From positions 1,612,001 through 1,676,000 of the forward strand of contig NZ_JAQTHU010000001.1 of the NCBI RefSeq assembly GCF_029433255.1: a stretch of 64,000 nucleotides of DNA, given 5' to 3'. Source of the DNA: Lactobacillus sp. ESL0791 (GTDB lineage Bacteria > Bacillota > Bacilli > Lactobacillales > Lactobacillaceae). The stretch's first letter is position 1. Each line of letters starts with the position of its first letter. The position numbers and the translations under genes were made by a program. Positions 52,289 through 61,868 of this stretch are shown piece by piece. Below the pieces are notes generated by a model, which was not told where the DNA came from, did not search any database, and saw nothing but the letters and a program-made list of their open reading frames with translations.

Positions 52289-55200
52289 TTATTTAATATT
52301 ATTAACTTTAATGTACCTTCCTTTGCCAATTACATAATATTTATGATGCTTAATTGTAATCGCACTACCATATACTTTAACCTTTACATTCTTTTTCAGA
52401 ACTTTATGTTTAATCCGTTTACCCTTACTATTGTAAACAAAAGCGTTATGCCTTAATTTGCGTTTAGTGCCATCAATGTTTTTAGCAATTATATACTGAT
52501 CGTTACCAATATCATAGAATTTTTTACCTTTGATGGTAACAATCCCTTGAATAACTACTTTTTCTCCAGCTTTCAAAAAGCTATGCTTAATCTTGGTTCC
52601 TTTATTATCATAGACATAAGCGTTATGATTAATTCTTTTCTTTTCTTTAGCAATCGGTATTACATGATTATGATTACTACCACTAGGAGTTGACGAACCA
52701 TTTGAGCTGCCGTTTGAATTGTTACCTGAAGAACCGTTTGAACCGTTGCTTCCAGTAGAACCGCTTGAGGTATTGCTCCCAGTGCTACCTAAAGAGCCGT
52801 TCGAGCTGCCGCTTCCAGTAGAACTGCTTGAAGTATTGCTCCCAGCGTTACCTGAAGAGCCATTCGAACTGCCGCTTCCACTGTTACCTGAAGAAGAACC
52901 ATTTGACCCACTGCTTCCGTCAGAGCCGTTTGAGGTATTGCCTCCATTACTACCTGAAGAACCGTTCGAACCGCTATTTCCAGTACTCGAAGAATCTTCA
53001 CTTTTTACCCTGACAGTAACCATTCTTGAATCAGCTGGTTCATATTCCATTGCATACTGGTTAGCCAACATTTGATCACCAAGCACAAATGAGATACTTC
53101 TACCATTAATCGGTTCAAGCGCCTTAAACTTGATAACAGCAACTGTTCCATAACCATTATTTATTCTTGGTGCTTCACCACGATTACTGTAATCAACGTA
53201 AACATCAGTTGAACCATCTGAGTGTGTCTTGTTCTTGGCAAAACTAACCATGCCACTTGTCAAGTCACCATTCTCAATACTTTCAAATTCTAGTTCATCT
53301 TTATCATATGGTAAACATGACGATAGAGCATTTACATGGTTAAGATTAAAGCCACTGACAGTAACTGTAATCGTATCGCCACGTTTATAACTCGTCTTAT
53401 CGGTTTTAATGGTTAATTTACCAGATGGAACAATCTTACCATCAGGACCAAAGTTAGCCCGATCACCAACTTGCGTCATTACATAATCAATATCAAAAGC
53501 ATCGATCACACCATTTTGGTTAAGGTCACCATTTTCAACGTAGCCATCAAAGTCATTATCTTCACCCTTGGTTTCACCAACATAGTTATGAAGTGAAGTT
53601 TCATCGTTAGAATCAATTGTATGGTCACCAGTAATGTCTCCTGGAAGTACCACATCAGTACCATCCTTTTGATATAACAAAATTTCTTGTCCAGAGAAGA
53701 AATTACCAGTCGTAACTCCAGCTGGAATTGTAAATTTCAAATAATAGGCTTTAGTTCCAGGAGCAAATTTAATCTCTTTTTGACTGGCATCCTTATTCCA
53801 ACCCGAGGCATCAGTCTCATTCCAATGAATGCCATCAATACTTGTTTGAACATTCATTCCCGAAATATTCCCATTACCAGCATTATCACGCGGGACATAT
53901 ACTAGTTTATCTAAATTGGTAATCCCATTAAGATGAGCAGTAATTGTTAGCGGTGTTGCATTTAAGCCCGCATCTGGATACCACAAGGTATGCGACATAG
54001 TTGTTAAGTCATGATCAAATAAGTTCTTAACAGGATAGCCACTTTGCCAAATTTTGTCATCTGTTGTTCCTAAGCCTGGTCTAGTATTATCGCCTGAGAT
54101 AGTATTATCGTAATTAATCTGAACTGCATTCTTCAATGGATCTTCTGTAGATGATATTTTCAGTTCTTCACTCCATGCTGAAACACCATTCGCCGTAACC
54201 GTTTGTACTTGAAACGTATGCTCCGTTTTCGGTTTAATCTCACTTAATACAAAATTCGGGTTTGTGAGGCCTGTATAAACTACACCGTCTGCCTTAACAT
54301 TATAGCTGGTAGCACCAGTTACTGCATCCCAAGTTACACCAATAGCTGTTGGCGTAATCTTACTGGTATCTTGTTTAACATTTGTCGGAACTTTAATGCT
54401 TGCATCCTCAGCTGGAATTGTATTAGTAATATTCGGTGTTTCATCAATGCCCTCAACGTTAACTTGAATGCTATTTTGACTAACATCTGTTTGACCTAAT
54501 TTAATTCTTAAGAATGATTGGTCCAGTCCCGTTGCACCAGCATCTGATAAATAGGAATTGGTCAGATAATGTTGGTCATAATAGTAAACATTAGTCCCAC
54601 TATTAAAATTAGCTAAACTAGTAGCTTTAGTCAAAGTTACAGTTTGCCCACCAACTTTAGCTGTCACTGCTGTTGGTTCCTTTTTAGTCCGGATAGCAAA
54701 TTCTGTTGTCCGATTCTTATCCATTCCATCATAGTTACCTGTAGTTGGTGCCACATTAATCGTTAATTTATTGCCATCCAGCACACTCTTAACTAAAGTG
54801 CTAGCCTTACTACCTTCCTTATACTTAGCTGAAATTCCATCATCTTCATAGACATTGAATTCACTACTACCTGAAGGATAAATTTGGAATTGCCGCTGAT
54901 TTCTTTTAGCTAAATAATCATTTGGTGTATTAGTTGCTGGTGCCGTTGGAAGAATTGCTCCTGCTTTAATAAAGACTGGCAACTTCCAAAGCGGCGCATC
55001 AAAGTTATTGATTACTTGTCCACCTTGATATTCTTTGCCAGTATAGTAATCAATCCAAACTTGATCTTTATTTGGTAAGTAAATCCCATTACGAACGTCA
55101 TCACCATTAGCTTTCATTGCCGTATTTTGATAAATCGGTGCAATTAAAAGATTGTCACCCCACATGTACTGATATTTAACTAAATCAGTATAAGCTTCTG

Positions 55201-57313
55201 GTTCATTAGGATAATCCAAAAACATTGCCCTAACCATCGGCTTACCTTGAGTAGTTGCATCGGAGGCCATACTATAAATATAAGGCATGAGCATGGTCTT
55301 TTGCTTCAAATAAGCACGGTTAATCTTAGTAACATTTGGATTCTTATCATCAAAAGCAAAAGGATTCTTTGGATTAGTGCCCCAGCCATCCATGTTTAAT
55401 TGAATTGGTGTGAAGGCTTTCCACTCATATTCTCGAGCATTAATAACCGGATCGCCACCACCAAAAATAGCATCCATATCAGACGCGGCATTTGGTTGAC
55501 CAGACAGTCCCTCACCAATGTAAGTAGGAATCTGAAAGCGAATATATTCCCATTTACCACCAGTTTCATCGCCTGTCCAAACAGCGGCCGTATTCTGCGT
55601 ACCGGCCCAACCATCAAGAGAAACAATAAATGGTCTTACAGCATCACCTTTAATTTTTTTGATCATATTAGCAGCAGTTTGTGTAGCATTCAATCCAAAA
55701 GAATATCCATAACCAACCCAGACAACATCTGTTTTCAGAGCTACAACACCTGCTTCTACTTCTTTTTCAAAATCACGGTCTGTTGGCTGCGGATTAGCTG
55801 GATCCACCGGTGAAAGATTCTGCTGTGTCCAAAGGCCAACCTGAACGCCCTTACTATTTGCATAGGTAATAAAATCTTTCAAATTTTGAATGTTACCTTC
55901 TAAGGTATTGGTTTGACCATAACCAGCACCATAGCCATCATTAGGCAAAAACCAACCAATCGGCATTTCATGGCTTAGATATTGATCAAGCATTGCTCGT
56001 GCACTAAATTGATAATCAGTGCCACCTTTTTCACCATTTAGAGTCTCTCGAATAGCCGTACTTTTATCTCCTGCTGGAAGAGCATCTGGCTGATATTCTT
56101 TATAATAGTTGCCATCCGGATATTTAATTGCGCCTTGAGTGTTTGAATCAACTTTTACCCAATAATCACGGTTATAAGCGTTCAAATGTGCTTCATAAAA
56201 GCCATAAATCGGCGTCAAAGCCGGTTCACCAGTTAATTCTTGATAATCATGAATTAAATCGTACGGCCGATCATCAAAGAAATAAACTGCATCAAAACGA
56301 TTTTCATTATGAGTTGTCGCAATTGTTCCATCTTGGGAAGTATCAAAATCATAATTGCCTGGCCTAAAGGTATTTCGCAATACACCATAACCTTTAGTTG
56401 ACCAGTAAAACGGATTAGGCGAGGCTACGCCCCCATCTACCCAATTATTAGTATTAACAATTCGCACATTTTCCCTATCAAGATTGAATTTTCCGTTTTG
56501 TGTACCACCACCGTAGTAGTGGCTTCCCGGATCATCTTTGAGTGTCTCAGTAGTCTTATCTGCTTTCACTTCAACTTGTTTAGTTTCTTGTAAAACAGTA
56601 TTTTGGCCTTTATTGACACTCATTGTGCCCTTCGTTTTATCAAAGTTAATCACAATTGTTCCAGTATTAAGTGACCAGCCTGTGCTGGTTGACTCTAAAG
56701 TTGTGGCCGCTAAACCATCGGTGCCTTCAACGCTGACATCGTCAGCGAAAATTTTAGCATTTAACCCATCTTTGGATTGTACAGGATCCCCATAAACTTT
56801 AGTTGGATCAACGTAATACCTAAAAGTCTTGTTGTTTAAAATGTAAAGCCGTGCTACCTGACCATTATTATAAGTAATCTCAAAATATTTATCTTGCTTA
56901 GTAATACTTGTAATACCATCAGTTACTGCCGGATCACTTTTTTCATCTTGGACATCAACTTTTTTATTCGTATTCACATCTGCATTTACAGTTTTATTTT
57001 TATCCGTGTCTACTGTTTTGTTTTCGTCAATATCTACTGTATTGCTATTAGTATCTGTAGTTTCAGTATCATTAGTAGTTAAATCATTTACTGTTTGAAA
57101 TTGTTTCTTCACCTTATTCCTATGAATAGTTTTCCTTGTTTGCTTATCAACATTCGTAGTTGCCGCATTGGCAGTCTGTGCTGGCAGCACAGCATACAAA
57201 ATTCCAGTAGCAATTGCTACGGATGCAGCACCCTTACCTAAATGTCTAATCGACCAGGTATTAAAATGCTCACCAGCAAATTTTTGTTTAACATTTTTAT
57301 TATTTCTAGTCAT
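52289..57313 (-). CDS. Modular surface GH31 glycosidase with F5/8, dockerin-like, cohesin-like and SLAP domains
   Basis: The 1674-aa exported protein has a YSIRK-like signal (NTWSIRHLGKGAASVAIATG) and an acidic Asn/Asp/Thr stretch with NKTVDTD-type repeats. The GH31 region is at about 140-900. LKTDVVWVGYG is the probable nucleophile segment and WTGDETGGKW the acid/base segment, most like the alpha-N-acetylgalactosaminidase-type GH31 subgroup. Then come a fibronectin III module, an F5/8-type carbohydrate-binding module, a dockerin-like pair (DITGDHTIDSNDE and DLNQNGVIDAFD), a cohesin-like domain, a Gly/Ser/Asn linker and two SLAP repeats. It probably acts on mucin or similar glycans. Specificity is inference. 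Confidence 0.85.
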   Translation of the reverse strand: MTRNNKNVKQKFAGEHFNTWSIRHLGKGAASVAIATGILYAVLPAQTANAATTNVDKQTRKTIHRNKVKKQFQTVNDLTTNDTETTDTNSNTVDIDENKTVDTDKNKTVNADVNTNKKVDVQDEKSDPAVTDGITSITKQDKYFEITYNNGQVARLYILNNKTFRYYVDPTKVYGDPVQSKDGLNAKIFADDVSVEGTDGLAATTLESTSTGWSLNTGTIVINFDKTKGTMSVNKGQNTVLQETKQVEVKADKTTETLKDDPGSHYYGGGTQNGKFNLDRENVRIVNTNNWVDGGVASPNPFYWSTKGYGVLRNTFRPGNYDFDTSQDGTIATTHNENRFDAVYFFDDRPYDLIHDYQELTGEPALTPIYGFYEAHLNAYNRDYWVKVDSNTQGAIKYPDGNYYKEYQPDALPAGDKSTAIRETLNGEKGGTDYQFSARAMLDQYLSHEMPIGWFLPNDGYGAGYGQTNTLEGNIQNLKDFITYANSKGVQVGLWTQQNLSPVDPANPQPTDRDFEKEVEAGVVALKTDVVWVGYGYSFGLNATQTAANMIKKIKGDAVRPFIVSLDGWAGTQNTAAVWTGDETGGKWEYIRFQIPTYIGEGLSGQPNAASDMDAIFGGGDPVINAREYEWKAFTPIQLNMDGWGTNPKNPFAFDDKNPNVTKINRAYLKQKTMLMPYIYSMASDATTQGKPMVRAMFLDYPNEPEAYTDLVKYQYMWGDNLLIAPIYQNTAMKANGDDVRNGIYLPNKDQVWIDYYTGKEYQGGQVINNFDAPLWKLPVFIKAGAILPTAPATNTPNDYLAKRNQRQFQIYPSGSSEFNVYEDDGISAKYKEGSKASTLVKSVLDGNKLTINVAPTTGNYDGMDKNRTTEFAIRTKKEPTAVTAKVGGQTVTLTKATSLANFNSGTNVYYYDQHYLTNSYLSDAGATGLDQSFLRIKLGQTDVSQNSIQVNVEGIDETPNITNTIPAEDASIKVPTNVKQDTSKITPTAIGVTWDAVTGATSYNVKADGVVYTGLTNPNFVLSEIKPKTEHTFQVQTVTANGVSAWSEELKISSTEDPLKNAVQINYDNTISGDNTRPGLGTTDDKIWQSGYPVKNLFDHDLTTMSHTLWYPDAGLNATPLTITAHLNGITNLDKLVYVPRDNAGNGNISGMNVQTSIDGIHWNETDASGWNKDASQKEIKFAPGTKAYYLKFTIPAGVTTGNFFSGQEILLYQKDGTDVVLPGDITGDHTIDSNDETSLHNYVGETKGEDNDFDGYVENGDLNQNGVIDAFDIDYVMTQVGDRANFGPDGKIVPSGKLTIKTDKTSYKRGDTITVTVSGFNLNHVNALSSCLPYDKDELEFESIENGDLTSGMVSFAKNKTHSDGSTDVYVDYSNRGEAPRINNGYGTVAVIKFKALEPINGRSISFVLGDQMLANQYAMEYEPADSRMVTVRVKSEDSSSTGNSGSNGSSGSNGGNTSNGSDGSSGSNGSSSGNSGSGSSNGSSGNAGSNTSSSSTGSGSSNGSLGSTGSNTSSGSTGSNGSNGSSGNNSNGSSNGSSTPSGSNHNHVIPIAKEKKRINHNAYVYDNKGTKIKHSFLKAGEKVVIQGIVTIKGKKFYDIGNDQYIIAKNIDGTKRKLRHNAFVYNSKGKRIKHKVLKKNVKVKVYGSAITIKHHKYYVIGKGRYIKVNNIK

Positions 57314-57352
57314 AAATAAAACCTCTGCAATCTTACCAATACATTTTTGACT

Positions 57353-57378
57353 AGAAAGCGCTTCATAATTATATTATA
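57353..57378 (-). promoter_or_regulatory. GH31 promoter with cre site
   Basis: TATAAT (minus strand, 57373-57378) lies 17 bases after TTCAAT (57396-57401). A catabolite-responsive-element-like AGAAAGCGCTTCAT (57353-57366) covers the start site and matches the consensus at 12 of 14 positions. CcpA repression is expected. Confidence 0.6.
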
Positions 57379-57838
57379 GCTCATTAAATAAAATTATTGA
57401 ATACCTATATAACAATTATTAGATTATCTTTTATATAAGTGGCATGCAGCTAATTATATTATTAAATTAATCCGTGGCCCTACTTGATTATTAGCCAGGC
57501 TAAAAATCTTATCCATACATACCGCATTAAATAAAGTATTATAAGTTATGTTATGAAAATGATATGCTTGAGATTCTCGCCAATATTTTAAAATGTTTTA
57601 GTAAATATAATAATAAAAAATTAAAATTCATAAATTCCATCTATACTTTGCTCTACATTCTGAACTCCAAAGAAGAACTTTGATAGTGATACTTGACCTT
57701 TTAAATTCACTAGCTCAGTAACTTGGATAATTCTAATCCATTTATAAATTATTACATCGCTTATCTGGTATTTCTTTGACTAACTATGATATTTACCTTG
57801 GTACTATTGCCTTTATCCAGATAATATCCTTTTTCCGT
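57379..57838. other. Intergenic region between lacD and the GH31 gene
   Basis: It is very AT-rich, with no ORF, tRNA or riboswitch recognised. Apart from the GH31 promoter at its left end nothing could be assigned. Confidence 0.5.
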
Positions 57839-57886
57839 AAAAAATATCCTGTTAACAAGACACAACGAAGGTCTCATCAACAGGAT
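57839..57886 (-). terminator. Terminator of lacD
   Basis: ATCCTGTT at 57846-57853 pairs with AACAGGAT at 57879-57886 with inner pairing of GAGAC/GTCT. A T run follows on the minus strand. Confidence 0.75.
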
Positions 57887-57908
57887 TCATTTTATAGTCA
57901 TAAATTTT

Positions 57909-58904
57909 TTACTTAACTTTTAGTTTCTCACGCCATGACTTAGCCCCGATTAAAGCCGCGTTCAGGTTTTCAATGTTTGCTTTACCCTGAGTTGCCAACC
58001 ATTTCTTGCCAACTTCTTCGCCTTCCGCAGCAAATGGCTTGATTGCTGGCTTCCATGTGGCACGGCCGCAAAGAACACCGTTAAAGTCAGCACCAGCTTC
58101 TTCGGCCATTTTAATTTCGGCAATAAACTCTTCTGAAGTTACACCAGCAGACAAGAAGATATATGGTAAATCAGTAATCTCTGATTGTTTCTTGAGCAAG
58201 TCCTTAGCTTCTTCTTGGCTGTAAATCGCATTATTATCACCGTTAAAACCTTCAACGAATTTAATGTTAAACGGAATTTCTACTTTCAAAACCGTAACGC
58301 AATATTCAGGCTTAGAAAATTCTTTCATCGTCTCCAAGACCTTATCAGCCTTAACCTTAGCAAATTCTTCGCTCTTTACATCAGCAATATTGGCATCATA
58401 AGTTACTATTTCCAAGAAAAATGGTAATTCATTTGCTTTAGCTTCAGCGCCGACACGCTCAACGAAGGCTTGCTTTTTATCATTAATTTCTTTGCCCTCA
58501 TCTGGATCATAGTAAAGCATGAACTTGATAGCATCTCCATCTTCGTTCTTGATCCTTAAACCAGACTGGTTAGCAATCAAATCAGGCATTCTGCCGGGTT
58601 TGGTTGTGTCATAACCGGTCTTTTCGTATGAAAGCAGCAGCCCGCAGTTCTTGTCCCGCAGCTTGGTAGCTGGCAGACCATATTCCGGATCCGTCAGAAT
58701 TGCCGACGCATACGGTGTCAGTTCGCTAGAAATTGCCTTCTTAAAATCAACAATCGTGGTTTCATCTGCTGGTTTGTTAGCAGCTTTGGCCAGCATCTTT
58801 TTCAATGAACCTCTCTGGTCAATTGCCAATGCACTGATTACACCCTTGTCCGTCGACAAGTTTTCCATGTGTTTTGCAACCTCTGGTGAAATTGTTCTCA
58901 TCAT
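57909..58904 (-). CDS. lacD: Tagatose 1,6-bisphosphate aldolase
   Basis: LacD (331 aa) splits tagatose-1,6-bisphosphate into glyceraldehyde-3-phosphate and dihydroxyacetone phosphate. SALAIDQRGSLKKML, SAILTDPEYGLPA, LLLSYEKTGYD and PYIFLSAGVTSEEF are family blocks; the Schiff-base lysine is expected in VLKVEIPFN. AAGGAG precedes the ATG. It is separated from the PTS genes by 225 bases with a large hairpin, so it may have its own promoter (TATAAT about 60 bases before the start). Confidence 0.95.
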   Translation of the reverse strand: MMRTISPEVAKHMENLSTDKGVISALAIDQRGSLKKMLAKAANKPADETTIVDFKKAISSELTPYASAILTDPEYGLPATKLRDKNCGLLLSYEKTGYDTTKPGRMPDLIANQSGLRIKNEDGDAIKFMLYYDPDEGKEINDKKQAFVERVGAEAKANELPFFLEIVTYDANIADVKSEEFAKVKADKVLETMKEFSKPEYCVTVLKVEIPFNIKFVEGFNGDNNAIYSQEEAKDLLKKQSEITDLPYIFLSAGVTSEEFIAEIKMAEEAGADFNGVLCGRATWKPAIKPFAAEGEEVGKKWLATQGKANIENLNAALIGAKSWREKLKVK

Positions 58905-59067
58905 TTTATTCTCCTTATGGTAATCTAAACATTTTATACATCTTGATTATATACTGATACCAACCACTTGAAAAGCAAATATCCCATTCCCGTAAAGTTT
59001 TTCACAACAAATTTATAAAGTAGTAAATTCTTTCATAAAATAGCCGGTCTTTTCCCTACACATAAGT

Positions 59068-59102
59068 AATACCATTATAACAGCGTACATTATAATGGTA
59101 TT
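59068..59102. repeat. 13-bp inverted repeat before lacD
   Basis: AATACCATTATAA (59068-59080) is perfectly complementary to TTATAATGGTATT (59090-59102) with a nine-base loop. On the minus strand it is not followed by a T run, so it may be a processing or regulatory hairpin between the small membrane protein gene and lacD. Confidence 0.6.
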
Positions 59103-59129
59103 AAATCTTAACAAGACTTTCTAAAAGCA

Positions 59130-59390
59130 CTAATTATTCTTATTTAACTTATGGCCTTTCCAGTCATAATACTTTTGACTTAGGCGATTTTTCGGATTGT
59201 CATAGACAACAATGCGGTATAATGCATAAATTGTCCCCACCATTGCAACTAAATTCGTCAACCAATTTTTCATTACCAACTTCAACAAGTTGACCATCAC
59301 GACAAAGATTGCCCACAAAAACAAGCGATTTCTCCTGGATTTTTCTTGTGCTGTTACTTTTGCTTTTTTCAATCCAATCACCTTCGACAA
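59130..59390 (-). CDS. Small two-helix membrane protein of the PTS operon
   Basis: The 86-aa protein has a basic N-terminus, hydrophobic segments at about 24-40 and 44-64, and a basic tail KYYDWKGHKLNKNN. It starts 12 bases after the PTS IIC stop in the same direction. I do not recognise it; by position it could assist the permease. Confidence 0.65.
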   Translation of the reverse strand: MSKVIGLKKAKVTAQEKSRRNRLFLWAIFVVMVNLLKLVMKNWLTNLVAMVGTIYALYRIVVYDNPKNRLSQKYYDWKGHKLNKNN

Positions 59391-59402
59391 AAATTAATCA
59401 AA

Positions 59403-60833
59403 TTAAGCTTTTTCAATGGCCTTAGCAGCTGCTGCTGCGTATTCAGCGTTGCGCTGCTTCATTTCACGAGCATACCACCAAAACAGTAATAGGTAAGCAG
59501 CCAGTGCAAGAATTGCGTAAAGAATGAACATGCCGTGCTGCTTCCAAGCATTACCAACTAAGAATGCCAAGTATTTTTCAACAGGGCCTTCCATCGTTGT
59601 ATCGGAAACCAGCGTATGTGCAGGAATAGCAGCACCAACTGAGTGCGCCATATTAGTAACAAACGGGCCAACCATCGTTCCGGCCCAAAGGAAGACTGGT
59701 AATTCAATCGTCCCAATAATAATCATCCGGATAATTTTACCGCGGGTAACAACCAGCAACGCTGGCGTTACACCCATGGCAATGATTCCTCCTAACGGCA
59801 TTAATCTGTTGCCTGGTAAAATCATGGCTTCAAGCATCATGATTGGTGCCAGAACATTGGCAGCTGCCCAGATTTCGGAACGTCCTGCCAAGAACGGCCA
59901 GTCAAGTCCGATATTGAACGTACGTCCAGAAAACTTCTTCGTGGCAAAGTCGGCGATTCCTTGTGACAACGGCTCAACCGAAGCGATAAACCATGAACCG
60001 ATTACAGAGAATAATTCAATACATGAACCACCAACAAATGATAGGGTAAACATGTCTTTCCAACCCTGCTCGGTGGCAAAATTATTGCCGGCAAGTAAGG
60101 AAACAAAGACTCCTAGATAAACACCGATGGCAAATCTGCTTCCCCAGAAGCCGATTTTTTCATTTAATTTAGTTGAGTCAAAGTCAAATTTATCAAGCCA
60201 TGGCAGGCACTTATCAAAGAACTTATTGAAGACCATAATAATTGGGTTCATCATGTAGTTCATGTGCGTCGTGGTCATTGGGTTGCCTTCAGGAGCATCA
60301 AGAAGATCATTGAATGTCGGTTTCATCAAATCAGAATTAATAATCTTCATAGTACCAATGAAAATAACCAGCAGTGTTGACAGCCACAGCGGGGCGCCAA
60401 CGTAAACACAGAACAGACCGTCAAAAGCTAGGTGCCAAACATCAAAAATATCAACATCGAGTGTATTGGTTTTATTCAGTACCAGTAAAACAACATTTAA
60501 AATAATTAACACTAACAAATAAAACAGCGTATAGGGCGAGCCCCAGGTAATCGTTGCTAGAGGTGCCCAGCCCATATCCTGCATATCCATGTGGATACCG
60601 GTATGCTTAACAAATTGCTGCATCGGTTGCTGGAACGAAGTCGTCAACATGTTCATGATGTTGCCAATTGCAGTAATCGCAATCGCTAACTTCATACCGC
60701 CTTCTAGAGCCTTGCTAAATTTAACTCTAAATAAAACGGCAATCAGGGTCAACACAATCAGCATGATGGTTGCGGCACCCATATCAATTAAAGGTTTAAA
60801 AAGAGAATTAGCGAAATTAATTATTCCATTCAT
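59403..60833 (-). CDS. PTS galactitol-family IIC component
   Basis: The 476-aa membrane permease has about ten to twelve helices and the GatC-type pattern (FANSLFKPLIDMGAATIMLIV at the N-terminus, PIMMLEAMILPGNRLMPLGG inside). It carries sugar through the membrane while IIB phosphorylates it. By context with LacAB the product is probably galactose-6-phosphate. It follows IIB by 28 bases. Confidence 0.92.
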   Translation of the reverse strand: MNGIINFANSLFKPLIDMGAATIMLIVLTLIAVLFRVKFSKALEGGMKLAIAITAIGNIMNMLTTSFQQPMQQFVKHTGIHMDMQDMGWAPLATITWGSPYTLFYLLVLIILNVVLLVLNKTNTLDVDIFDVWHLAFDGLFCVYVGAPLWLSTLLVIFIGTMKIINSDLMKPTFNDLLDAPEGNPMTTTHMNYMMNPIIMVFNKFFDKCLPWLDKFDFDSTKLNEKIGFWGSRFAIGVYLGVFVSLLAGNNFATEQGWKDMFTLSFVGGSCIELFSVIGSWFIASVEPLSQGIADFATKKFSGRTFNIGLDWPFLAGRSEIWAAANVLAPIMMLEAMILPGNRLMPLGGIIAMGVTPALLVVTRGKIIRMIIIGTIELPVFLWAGTMVGPFVTNMAHSVGAAIPAHTLVSDTTMEGPVEKYLAFLVGNAWKQHGMFILYAILALAAYLLLFWWYAREMKQRNAEYAAAAAKAIEKA

Positions 60834-60861
60834 TTTTATTTTTTATTTCCTTTCAAATAGA

Positions 60862-61176
60862 TTATTGTGCACTAACTTCCTTAACAACTTTTTCAACATT
60901 GTCATAAACAGGCTTAGCCATTGCCGGAATTCGGTATAAAATCGCACCAGCATCAATTAAAGGAATCTTTGGTGTAAAGGAGAGATCCGTTTTTGCAATT
61001 GTCAAATAGCCATCATAATTCGACAACAAATCTTCATTAACGTCCTTGATCATATAAGCATCAACTTTGACGTTATAACCGCGCTTTTTCATTTCTGCTT
61101 CCACTGCATCTTTAATCTGGTGTGAAGAATTAACTCCCGCACCACAAGCAGCAATAAATTTAACTTGTCTAGCCAT
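60862..61176 (-). CDS. PTS galactitol-family IIB component
   Basis: The 104-aa protein has the phosphorylated cysteine in FIAACGAGVNSSHQIKDAVE near residue 11, the P-loop of the GatB-like IIB fold. It passes phosphate from IIA to the sugar bound by IIC. Confidence 0.92.
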   Translation of the reverse strand: MARQVKFIAACGAGVNSSHQIKDAVEAEMKKRGYNVKVDAYMIKDVNEDLLSNYDGYLTIAKTDLSFTPKIPLIDAGAILYRIPAMAKPVYDNVEKVVKEVSAQ

Positions 61177-61185
61177 AATATCCTC

Positions 61186-61680
61186 CTACATTTTTTCAAA
61201 ATTCTCACACATGAATTGATAAATTTCCTTTTCTGATGTGCGATTAAACAACCATTGCAACTTCGAAACCGGTGTAAGTCGAAGAAAGTCCATAATTTGC
61301 GCTAATATATTAGCTTGTCCCGTTGGATCATTATTCAAAATCATAAATACAAACTTTACCGTCAAATTTTCATCTGGAATAATCATATTTTTAAACTGAA
61401 TCGAGTTTAATAATGCCACCGGAACAATCAGCCGTGTATTCACAAATTCACCCTCTGTGTGCGGAACCGCAATGTTGGGCAACTCCTGCGCAATTGGGGA
61501 AGTATCAAGCCCTGTTGGGTATTTTTCTTCTCGTTTAGTGATTTCTTCTAAAAAATTACCTTTGACAAGCTTCTCTGCAAGCAGTTTTTCAGAAACTTCT
61601 TGAAAGAACTCACTCACATTTTTGGCATTACTGACAAAAACTGCATCTGGGTTAAACAAACTATTCTTATCATCGACCAT
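61186..61680 (-). CDS. PTS fructose/galactitol-type IIA component
   Basis: The 164-aa protein shows the IIA signature with phosphorylated histidine in ELPNIAVPHTEGEFV near residue 73. It takes phosphate from HPr. It is the first gene of the IIA-IIB-IIC-small protein operon, with phased ATGTTTG repeats in front. Confidence 0.92.
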   Translation of the reverse strand: MVDDKNSLFNPDAVFVSNAKNVSEFFQEVSEKLLAEKLVKGNFLEEITKREEKYPTGLDTSPIAQELPNIAVPHTEGEFVNTRLIVPVALLNSIQFKNMIIPDENLTVKFVFMILNNDPTGQANILAQIMDFLRLTPVSKLQWLFNRTSEKEIYQFMCENFEKM

Positions 61681-61700
61681 CTGTGCACCTTCTCTCTAAA

Positions 61701-61752
61701 TTAGCAAGCTTTCGTTTTTGTTTTATTATGTTTGATTATGTTCGCTTGCTAA
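61701..61752. promoter_or_regulatory. Operator region of the PTS operon
   Basis: Two 10-bp direct repeats, ATGTTTGATT (61728) and ATGTTCGCTT (61738), are enclosed by an inverted repeat, TTAGCAAGC (61701-61709) and GCTTGCTAA (61744-61752). The direct repeats match those before lacR in sequence and spacing. Confidence 0.7.
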
Positions 61753-61798
61753 TTAATATTATATGTAAGCTTTTTCAATATTTCAAGTCTTTTTGCAT

Positions 61799-61834
61799 AA
61801 AAAACCATAATTATCTTTTTTAAGATAATTATGG
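61799..61834 (-). terminator. Terminator of lacR-lacA-lacB
   Basis: CCATAATTATCTT (61805-61817) pairs perfectly with AAGATAATTATGG (61822-61834), followed by six T on the minus strand. It separates lacRAB from the PTS operon. Confidence 0.88.
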
Positions 61835-61868
61835 CATAAGCATATTTATTTTAGTGCAGTTACCCTAG

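Noticed and set aside
52719-53001. Tandem short repeats resembling a CRISPR array or a repeat ORF on the plus strand
   Set aside because: They are codon repeats of the Gly/Ser/Asn linker in the GH31 protein on the minus strand; spacing is irregular and there are no spacers or cas genes.
61762-61776. cre-like TGTAAGCTTTTTCA before the PTS operon
   Set aside because: The central CG of the consensus is missing, so the match is too weak to report as a site.
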